This document shows positions 23,427 to 29,556 of a DNA stretch of 29,556 nt, piece by piece. The notes beneath the pieces are model-generated. The model worked only from the letters and a program-made list of their open reading frames with translations. It made no database searches and had not been told where the DNA came from. The first letter of the stretch is position 1; each line of letters begins with the position of its first letter. The translations under genes were made by a program, and so were the position numbers. Source of the DNA: Chloroflexota bacterium (GTDB taxonomy: Bacteria > Chloroflexota > Anaerolineae > Anaerolineales > Anaerolineaceae); the NCBI GenBank assembly GCA_029777225.1, contig JAKOSR010000116.1, forward strand, positions 1 through 29,556. The letters run 5' to 3'.

Positions 23427-24248
23427 TTAGCGCGCGTCAACCGTTGAAAGGTCCCACTCCTCGTGAATCTTGGGGACGTCATTGATTAACCGCTGGGTAT
23501 AGGCCTGCTTCGGATTCAGGATAACCTCATCCGCGCTGCCGCTTTCAATCAGCTTGCCGTGCTCCATGATGTACACGGAGTCCGACACATAATACGCCAG
23601 GCCGATATCGTGGGTGATGAACACGATCGTCATTCCAGTTTCTCGCCGCAAATCCATGAGCATGTCCAAAATGGTCGCGCGTGAACAGGCGTCAATCATC
23701 GAGGTCGGCTCATCCGCCAGCAACACCCGCGGTTTCAACAGGAAAACCCGCGCAATCATCAGGCGCTGCATTTGCCCGCCGGATAATTCAAAGGGATACT
23801 TGTTGGTCAGCTCTTCGTATTTCAGGTTAACGAAACTACACGCCTCGGTGATCAGGCGGTTTTTCTCTTCCGCGGGTAAATCCTTTTGCCCACGCATCAC
23901 CAGGCAGTCCAGCAAAACCGTGTCTATCTTGCGGAAAATATTGTAGGAAGAATAAGGATCCTGGAAAATCGCCTGGATGTTTTTCCAGTATTCCTTTTTC
24001 TTTCTCTGGCTGCTGATGTCGCGCTTGACACCCTCGAAATAAATATCGCCTTCCGTGATGCTAATCAGGCCCAGCAACATCTTGGCCAGGGTGGTCTTGC
24101 CACTGCCGGACTCACCCACGATGGAGATGATTTCACCCTCCTTGAAATCAAAGTCCACATGGTCAACCGCCAGGCAGCGCTGCTTGCCCAGGCCAAAAAT
24201 CTTGGTCAGGCCAACCCCTTTCAAACAGGATTTGTTCGCGTCATTCAT
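23427..24248 (-). CDS. ABC transporter ATP-binding protein, DppF/OppF-like
   Basis: A 273-residue ATPase that drives uptake together with its partner at 24241-25248. Motifs: Walker A GESGSGKTT (45-53), Q-loop FQDP (95-98), signature LSGGQMQR (155-162), Walker B VLLADEP (175-181) and switch His213 (ITHD). Residues NPKQAYTQRLIND (245-257) match the start of the oligopeptide-type C-terminal region, but the protein stops soon after and has no cysteine cluster. It overlaps the upstream ATPase gene by 8 bp. An AAAGG lies 9 nt before the ATG. The nearby binding protein suggests an oligosaccharide rather than a peptide substrate. Confidence 0.93.
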   Translation of the reverse strand: MNDANKSCLKGVGLTKIFGLGKQRCLAVDHVDFDFKEGEIISIVGESGSGKTTLAKMLLGLISITEGDIYFEGVKRDISSQRKKKEYWKNIQAIFQDPYSSYNIFRKIDTVLLDCLVMRGQKDLPAEEKNRLITEACSFVNLKYEELTNKYPFELSGGQMQRLMIARVFLLKPRVLLADEPTSMIDACSRATILDMLMDLRRETGMTIVFITHDIGLAYYVSDSVYIMEHGKLIESGSADEVILNPKQAYTQRLINDVPKIHEEWDLSTVDAR

Positions 24249-25248
24249 TCGCGTATGCCTTTCTCAGGTACTCTTCGCTAAAGATGCAGCGGTACATGCG
24301 GTTATTGCTGGTCTCAACCGGTTCCACCTGCCTTACGATGCATTCCGGGGTCACATACCTGCAGCGTTCAGCGAACCGGCAACCAAACGGCGGCTTCTTC
24401 AGGTTGGGCGGCGTGCCGGGGATGGCGGTCAACCTAACCCCACGCGAACCGCTTTCCGGCACGATGATGGAGCCCATCAACCCCTTGGAATAGGGATGCA
24501 GCGGGTCAAACACCGTCTGCTGGGCGGTACCCCGCTCCACCATTTGGCCAGCGTACATGACCATGATGTCATCGGTGACGTTGTAAAGCAGCGGGAGTTC
24601 ATGGGTGATAAATATCATCGATTTGATGACCTGTTTTTCCATCAAATCCATCAGCATCCGGATGACCATCTTTTGGCTTGTGACGTCCAGTGCCGAGGAG
24701 GGTTCATCCGCGATTAACACCTTGGGCCCCAGGATGACCGAAATAGCGATGACCGTGCGTTGTTTCATCCCACCCGAAAGTTCCACCGGGTAGCGCTCAA
24801 GCGTGGAAGGCGGCAACCCCAGCAAGTTAAAGCGTTCGCTGGCCATCTCGTAAACTTCGGCCTTGGTTATTTTCGAGTCGTGAGCCCGGACGACATCTTC
24901 AATAAAATTAATCACCTTGCCAGTTGGGTTCAGCGCGTTCATGGCGGCCTGCGGGATGTAGGCAATCTCCCGGCCAAGGATGGTCTTGCGAATATCATCC
25001 GGTTCCATCCCGGAGATGTTCCGCCCGTCGATGATGATATCCCCGCTGGTGTAGTACAGGGGTGGGAAGTAATAACCCATCAGCGAGAGCGCGAGCGTTG
25101 ATTTGCCACAACCGGATTCCCCGGCAATGCCCAGCGATTTGCCCTCTTCAACCTTCAGGGAAACATGGTCAACCGCGTACACATCCTCCTTGAAACGGGT
25201 GATGTATTTCGTGGTCAGTTCTTTGACTTCAAGCATCACTTTTCCCAT
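24241..25248 (-). CDS. ABC transporter ATP-binding protein, DppD/OppD-like, with Cys cluster
   Basis: The ATG at 25248 gives 335 residues (MGKVMLEVKELTTKY), with AGGTGA upstream. The open frame to 25365 would add 39 residues overlapping the permease gene and is not credible. Motifs: Walker A GESGCGKST (43-51), YIPQAAMNALNP (97-108), signature LSGGMKQR (157-164), Walker B VLIADEP (177-183), and ITHE (214-217). The C-terminal oligopeptide/dipeptide domain begins at HPYSKGLM (251-258). Four cysteines, Cys290, Cys296, Cys303 and Cys321, have the spacing of the [4Fe-4S] cluster reported for DppD/OppD proteins. It pairs with the shorter ATPase downstream to form the motor of the transporter. Confidence 0.94.
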   Translation of the reverse strand: MGKVMLEVKELTTKYITRFKEDVYAVDHVSLKVEEGKSLGIAGESGCGKSTLALSLMGYYFPPLYYTSGDIIIDGRNISGMEPDDIRKTILGREIAYIPQAAMNALNPTGKVINFIEDVVRAHDSKITKAEVYEMASERFNLLGLPPSTLERYPVELSGGMKQRTVIAISVILGPKVLIADEPSSALDVTSQKMVIRMLMDLMEKQVIKSMIFITHELPLLYNVTDDIMVMYAGQMVERGTAQQTVFDPLHPYSKGLMGSIIVPESGSRGVRLTAIPGTPPNLKKPPFGCRFAERCRYVTPECIVRQVEPVETSNNRMYRCIFSEEYLRKAYANE

Positions 25249-25256
25249 CGGTTCAC

Positions 25257-26507
25257 CTAATCCCTTAATGTGGGGTTGAACACCAGGTCCAGCCCTGTAT
25301 TCATCAGGTTCATTGAGAACGTGATGAGCGCGATGGCAATGATGACCGGGAAGTAAGCCCACCACTTGCCCATGATATGCGCCGAGTAAATCATTGCCCA
25401 GTTCATCATCAGGCCGAGGGTGGCCACGTCGGAGGTCTTGGGCCCCAGCCCAAGGATGGACAGGCCGGCTTCAGAAAGAATGCCGGAGGAGATCTGCAGG
25501 ATGAAGGCCATCACCACGTAAGAGGCCACGTACGGCAGGATGTCACTGATGATAATGTGCGCCGTGGAGTGCCCGGAGAGCTTGGAGAGGTTCACATGGT
25601 CGCGGTTGCGCAGGGAAATCACCTGCGAGCGTACCGCCCGGCACGTCCATACCCAGGACGTGAACCCGATGACCACAGCCACCGTCACCGCGCCACGCTG
25701 TTCCTGGCCGATGCTGTACGAGATCAGGATGAGCAAAACAAAACTGGGAATCACAATGAAGAGGTTGGTCACAAACAGGATGATGTCATCCACCCAACCG
25801 CCCACGTAGCCCGCTACCAGGCCCAGCACCAGGCCAAGCAGCGTGGCAATGCTACCCGCGATAAATCCGATTTTCAGGCTGGTGCCGATGGCCGAAATCA
25901 ACTCCGGCACCATATCCCTGCCGAAGTTATCCGTTCCGAGTGGCAGTACCTTAACGTTGCTGGTTCGGTTCACGTTAATGTACTGGCTTTGTCCAATGGT
26001 TTCTTCTTCAGTCAGCGCGCCGGTGGACGGGTCCTTGCTCGCGATGATAATCCCTTCCGTCGATAGCAGGTTATCAATGGAAGCGTCCAGCCTGGCGAAG
26101 TAATTTTTCCGCGCGTTGGTCATACCGGGCAGGCGCAGCTTGGAATCATAGTTTTGGTTCCAGATGTTCAGCAGCGCTTCCGTGTCTTCCGTGTCAATGT
26201 CCGCCTCGGGGATGCCAAACGCGACCAACCACTCTTTCATATCTGCGCGCTCGGTGGCACCAAGCTTTAGGGCAATTCGCTTTTCGGCAACGTCCGGCAG
26301 GGAGAGGGAATACAGCTGCGAATCAATCCCATCAACCACATTCACGTAAATGCCTGGTTCAAAAAATGTCCCTTTCCCGATGATGACCAGCGGGTCACCT
26401 GTCACAAAGATGGGGTAGATGACGCTCAGGAGCAGGATGGACATGAAAATGATAAAGCCAACCACAAACTTGGGGGAATGAAAAACCTGCTGAAGCATGT
26501 GTTTCAT
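25257..26507 (-). CDS. ABC transporter permease, DppC-like, with large extracytoplasmic insertion
   Basis: A 416-residue inner-membrane protein, more than 100 longer than usual DppC/OppC permeases (about 300). The first membrane segment (about 13-34) is followed by a hydrophilic loop of about 155 extra residues (36-188). Then comes the family motif LGTDNFGRDM (190-199), five further membrane segments, and the cytoplasmic coupling (EAA-type) loop near 300-325 (NRDHVNLSKLSGHS...SDILP). The position after TM1 places the insertion outside the membrane, where the solute-binding protein docks. The ribosome binding site (GGGAG) overlaps the stop of the preceding permease gene, and the gap is 11 bp. 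Confidence 0.92.
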   Translation of the reverse strand: MKHMLQQVFHSPKFVVGFIIFMSILLLSVIYPIFVTGDPLVIIGKGTFFEPGIYVNVVDGIDSQLYSLSLPDVAEKRIALKLGATERADMKEWLVAFGIPEADIDTEDTEALLNIWNQNYDSKLRLPGMTNARKNYFARLDASIDNLLSTEGIIIASKDPSTGALTEEETIGQSQYINVNRTSNVKVLPLGTDNFGRDMVPELISAIGTSLKIGFIAGSIATLLGLVLGLVAGYVGGWVDDIILFVTNLFIVIPSFVLLILISYSIGQEQRGAVTVAVVIGFTSWVWTCRAVRSQVISLRNRDHVNLSKLSGHSTAHIIISDILPYVASYVVMAFILQISSGILSEAGLSILGLGPKTSDVATLGLMMNWAMIYSAHIMGKWWAYFPVIIAIALITFSMNLMNTGLDLVFNPTLRD

Positions 26508-26518
26508 GGTTTCTCTCC

Positions 26519-27523
26519 CTAATCTGATTGCGCGGCTTTAATCCGCGGGTCAATCAGCCCATAAATGATTTCAATGAGGAAATTAAAGGCAAGCACCATC
26601 ATGGTCACAATCAGCGTCGCGGCCGAGATGAGCGGATAGTCCGAGCCCATCACCGCGCTCAAAATCGTGGACCCCAAACCGGGGTAGCTGAAGATGGTCT
26701 CCGCCACCAGCGACCCCCCCACCATGGTGCCAAGTGCGAGCGCCAGGCCAGTCACCTGGGGGAGCATGGCGTTGCGGAAAACGTAGCCGATGATTTTTCC
26801 ATCCGGCACACCCATGAAGCGCGCGTATTTGACATAATCCGCGTTCAATTCATAGATGGACATGGAGCGCATGCCAATCGCCTGGCCGCCAATCGCGATA
26901 AGAACCAGCGTCCAGAAAGGCAGTTGGTAATGGACCAATACCGATTTAATAAAATTGGGTGTAAAGCTGGGGATCAGGTCAAACCCATAGCCCCCGGATG
27001 TGGGGAACCACTTGAGCTGGACCGCGAAAATGACCAGCATAATCACCGCCAAACCAAAAGCTGGAAGGTTGTTCACGAAAATCGCCACCGGCATGACGAC
27101 CTTATCCCAGCCTTTTTTCACATAGGCCGCCAAAGCCCCGAGGACGTTGCCAATAATCCACCCCACCAGGATGGCTGGCAACTGCAACGCAAGCGTCCAA
27201 CCCAGGGAAGAGCCGATAATCGAAGAAACCTTGCGGGGGTATTGGGTGAAGGAGGTGCCAAAATCCCCGTTGAATACGTTTCGCACGTAGAGCACAAACT
27301 GCTGGGAAATGGGCTTATCGGTACCAAAAAGTTGTTCGTACTCCTTGTATACTTCTTTCACGGTTTCGATACTGGTGGAACCCTGGGCGATCTTGGCCGT
27401 GATGGCCGCCACCGGATCGCCTGGCATCAACCGGGGAAGTAAAAAGTTGAGCAGAAACGCGAAAATCAAGGTCACTACAAACCAAAAAAACTTGTTTCTG
27501 AAATACTTAAAGTAGCCTTTCAC
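26519..27523 (-). CDS. ABC transporter permease, DppB-like
   Basis: I choose the GTG at 27523 as start (334 residues, VKGYFKYFRNKFFWF): AGGGAG lies 7 nt upstream and the first membrane segment follows at once, as in DppB. The ATGs at 27556 and 27592 lie in a hairpin or give an unrelated leader. Features: LPRLMPGDPV (typical of the first extracytoplasmic turn), FNGDFGTSF, the coupling loop with NADYVKYARFMGVPDGKI and a conserved GSLVAETIFSYPGLG segment near the end. It forms the channel with the second permease. Length agrees with the family's usual 305-340 residues. Confidence 0.93.
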   Translation of the reverse strand: MKGYFKYFRNKFFWFVVTLIFAFLLNFLLPRLMPGDPVAAITAKIAQGSTSIETVKEVYKEYEQLFGTDKPISQQFVLYVRNVFNGDFGTSFTQYPRKVSSIIGSSLGWTLALQLPAILVGWIIGNVLGALAAYVKKGWDKVVMPVAIFVNNLPAFGLAVIMLVIFAVQLKWFPTSGGYGFDLIPSFTPNFIKSVLVHYQLPFWTLVLIAIGGQAIGMRSMSIYELNADYVKYARFMGVPDGKIIGYVFRNAMLPQVTGLALALGTMVGGSLVAETIFSYPGLGSTILSAVMGSDYPLISAATLIVTMMVLAFNFLIEIIYGLIDPRIKAAQSD

Positions 27524-27552
27524 CTGTTTTCTCCCTCCCCTCCCCCAAATAA

Positions 27553-27586
27553 TCATGCCATGCCCCGAAAGAGGGGCATGGCATGA
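27553..27586 (-). terminator. Intercistronic hairpin between binding-protein and permease genes
   Basis: A perfect 14-bp inverted repeat (arms 27553-27566 and 27573-27586, core ATGCCATGCCCC) encloses a 6-nt loop. It starts 15 nt after the binding-protein stop codon (27602-27604). The following minus-strand sequence (TTATTTGGGGGA) has no long U-run. It therefore fits a partial terminator or a 3'-end stabiliser that raises binding-protein mRNA over permease mRNA, a common arrangement in ABC operons. Confidence 0.75.
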
Positions 27587-27601
27587 ACACATTGATAAGG
27601 T

Positions 27602-29556
27602 TTACGGATTAACCAGGGTCAGGTTATACAGACCCGCGATTGAGTATCCGTCTGTCAAATCCAACGGAGGAATGGGAGGCGTGATGCCATCATCCGCCGA
27701 GGGGAAGTTGGTCCAAACGCTCTCGTTCACCGTGTGGAAGTTCTGGGGGCGATACATGAGCGTGAAGGAGGGAACATCGGTCAGGTAGATTTCGGTCGCG
27801 CGGGTATACAGCTCAACCAGGCGGTCGCGGTCGGTGGTGTTCGGAATCTCAGCGATGATCGCGTCGATTTCGTCATTGCGATATCCACCCCAGTTGCCAT
27901 TCCAGTTGCCGCTCGTTCCAGCGAACTCGGAGCTCATCAGCTGGCGAACACGGCCCCATGGGTTGGTCGGGCCAGCGCCATTGGACCAGAACATGAAGAT
28001 GTCATATTCGGTTTGCTTGCCTTCCGTCGCGACGGTCTGGTAAACGGACCACTCGGGGAAGAGGGAGGTGATTTCAATACCAATCTTGGAGCCAGCGGCA
28101 GCCACAACTTCGATAGCAGCCTGCCAGTCGGACCAGCCATTGGGGCAGGCGGCGTTGAAGGAAAGGTTCTCGCCATCCAGTTCGCGGATGCCGTCACCGT
28201 TGGTATCAACGATGCCAGCGTCGTCGAGGAGCTTGTTGGCGCCTTCGATATCATTGCCGACCCACTGCAAATCCTTGACAGCGTCATGGTTGTAGAGGGC
28301 CTGCTCACCGGCGGTCGGGTTCATCACGGAGCGTGGAACCTGCGTGAAGGTTGGGGATTGGTTGGTCATCGCGTTGGCGATGATGGTGTCATAGTCCACC
28401 GCGATGGCAATGGCCTTGCGGATGGTGACATTCTGCAGCGCGGGGATGTTCAGGTTGAAATAGGCAGTCGGCAGGCTGGCGGAGACGCTATAGGGCGCTT
28501 CGGTCATATAGGTCGAAATCGGCAGGCCGTCCTTGAGCCACAGGTCCTGAACATTGGCGTTGAATTGCTGGGAAACATCCACTTCCCCGGCCTTGAGGGC
28601 GAGGAAACCGGCATTGTTGTCAGCATAGATGACATGCGCCAGGTACTTGGGAGCAGGCAGTTTGCCCCACATGGAGGCATCCTGACCCCAGTAGGCCTCA
28701 TTGCGGACATAAACGACCTTGGAGTCATCCGAGAAGTACTTGCCGTAAGGGCCGGAGTAAACCACATCTTCAGCGGGATCCGCTTTGAAAGCGGCGGCAT
28801 CCGCGGAGCGGGCTTCCAGGGTCTGGGTCCATGCCTTCTGGATAACATAGGCATAGCTCAGGTAAGCAGGCATCTGCAGAGGATTAACGTTCTTGCCATC
28901 GGCGTCCGTCACGGCGGTGAAGAGTACGGTGTGGTCATCAACAGCTTCCACGGAGGCAATAAAGCTCTTGTAGCCATTGCCGGCGGAGGTCTCATACTTC
29001 AGGTTGGAGGCCCAGGTGTAGGCAACATCTTCCGCGGTCACGGGCGTTCCGTCGCTCCATTTGGCGGCGGGCTTAATCTTGACGGTGATTTGGGTCATGT
29101 CTTCGTTCCAGGCCCAGTCGCCATCGGCGAGCAAAGGATATTGCTTGCCATCAAGCATGTTGTACATATACAGGGTTTCGAACATGATGGTGCGGGAGCT
29201 ATCCTGCTGGGCAATCGCCATGGCATTGTTCATGCTGGAGGAATAGGGGTTCCAACCAACCACGCTGCCCCATTGCTGGCCATTGGTATACAAGGTCTCA
29301 TTCCGGGGGAGGTCCACGGCAACCGCGGGAGCCTCGGTAGGCGCCTCAGTGGGTGCTTCAGTCGCCTGGCCAAGGGTATCGAGGCCGGTGAATTTGTCAG
29401 CGGTGTAGTAGCCACTGTCGATGATGGCAGCAATCACGTTGGATTGATCCACGCTCACAACCGCGGAGGGTTTGGCGGGCACATCGATGACACCATTGTT
29501 GTAGGTGGTGGTCTTCTCGGGGGTCTTGCCCTCAAGGAACGCCACGGCGGCTTTGA
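27602..29556 (-). CDS. Chimeric solute-binding protein: type-I sugar-binding C-terminus fused to SBP_bac_5 (5' end cut by window edge)
   Basis: The frame is open for 651 codons from the right edge; the GTG at 29545 is internal. Counting from that codon, residues 2-55 (AFLEGKTPEKTTTYNNG ... IIDSGYYTADKF) look like the end of a XylF/ChvE-type periplasmic sugar-binding protein. Residues 61-78 are a linker with three TEAP repeats. From residue 79 (LPRNETLYTNGQQWG) to the end runs a complete family-5 binding protein with FETLYMY (122-128), KWSDGTPVTAEDV (162-174) and DTNGDGIRE further on. The LPRNETLY..G..W..WNP start recalls the Thermotoga cellobiose/laminaribiose-binding protein TM0031, suggesting beta-gluco-oligosaccharide ligands. 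It is secreted or lipid-anchored in any case; the signal peptide would lie outside the window. It is the first ABC gene visible here. Confidence 0.88.
   Translation of the reverse strand, partial: KAAVAFLEGKTPEKTTTYNNGVIDVPAKPSAVVSVDQSNVIAAIIDSGYYTADKFTGLDTLGQATEAPTEAPTEAPAVAVDLPRNETLYTNGQQWGSVVGWNPYSSSMNNAMAIAQQDSSRTIMFETLYMYNMLDGKQYPLLADGDWAWNEDMTQITVKIKPAAKWSDGTPVTAEDVAYTWASNLKYETSAGNGYKSFIASVEAVDDHTVLFTAVTDADGKNVNPLQMPAYLSYAYVIQKAWTQTLEARSADAAAFKADPAEDVVYSGPYGKYFSDDSKVVYVRNEAYWGQDASMWGKLPAPKYLAHVIYADNNAGFLALKAGEVDVSQQFNANVQDLWLKDGLPISTYMTEAPYSVSASLPTAYFNLNIPALQNVTIRKAIAIAVDYDTIIANAMTNQSPTFTQVPRSVMNPTAGEQALYNHDAVKDLQWVGNDIEGANKLLDDAGIVDTNGDGIRELDGENLSFNAACPNGWSDWQAAIEVVAAAGSKIGIEITSLFPEWSVYQTVATEGKQTEYDIFMFWSNGAGPTNPWGRVRQLMSSEFAGTSGNWNGNWGGYRNDEIDAIIAEIPNTTDRDRLVELYTRATEIYLTDVPSFTLMYRPQNFHTVNESVWTNFPSADDGITPPIPPLDLTDGYSIAGLYNLTLVNP

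Noticed and set aside
25249..25365. A 39-codon extension of the DppD-like ATPase
   Set aside because: It overlaps the permease gene by over 100 bp and reads as non-family sequence; the ATG at 25248 follows AGGTGA.
27524..27592. ATG starts at 27592 and 27556 for the DppB-like permease
   Set aside because: The first lies upstream of the hairpin and the second within it. The GTG at 27523 has AGGGAG 7 nt upstream and puts the first membrane segment at the N-terminus as expected.
29543..29545. The GTG at 29545 as start of the solute-binding protein
   Set aside because: The frame stays open to the window edge and the residues before it (KAA) continue the sugar-binding protein family pattern, so this Val is internal.

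Overview
The window holds 15 protein-coding genes, all on the minus strand. They form what looks like a locus for taking up and breaking down beta-linked gluco-oligosaccharides. Both end genes are cut by the window edges. The host is probably a Chloroflexota bacterium of the Anaerolineae type. That is an inference from the moderately high G+C, the short Thr-Glu-Ala-Pro repeats in the solute-binding protein, and the mix of GH94, GH3 and peptide-type sugar ABC genes. No rRNA or tRNA marker is present to confirm it.

Reading in the direction of transcription (right to left), region 1 (29556-23427) encodes a peptide/nickel-type ABC transporter. It has a solute-binding protein (27602 to beyond 29556), two permeases (26519-27523 and 25257-26507) and two ATPases (24241-25248 and 23427-24248). 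A 14-bp stem hairpin separates the binding-protein gene from the permeases. The binding protein resembles, from memory, the cello-oligosaccharide-binding proteins of Thermotoga. It is joined in frame to the C-terminal end of an unrelated type-I sugar-binding protein (XylF/ChvE-like). The second permease carries a large extra loop outside the membrane.

Region 2 (23230-1421) is a tight run of ten genes with gaps of -4 to 105 bp: GH2 beta-mannosidase, GH3, MFS transporter, GH3, a very large GH94-clan protein, a large GH94-like protein, GH3 with an inserted PA14 domain, cellobiose phosphorylase, a small cupin protein, and another GH94 phosphorylase. None of the enzymes shows a signal peptide, so all should act in the cytoplasm on imported oligosaccharides. 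Phosphorolysis (four GH94-clan proteins) and hydrolysis (three GH3, one GH2) sit side by side.

Region 3 (1324-1) is a second MFS transporter, a paralogue of the one at 17015-18325. It has its own likely promoter with a palindromic operator-like site. No secreted endo-glucanase and no regulator gene is visible in the window. No RNA genes, CRISPR arrays or insertion sequences were recognised.
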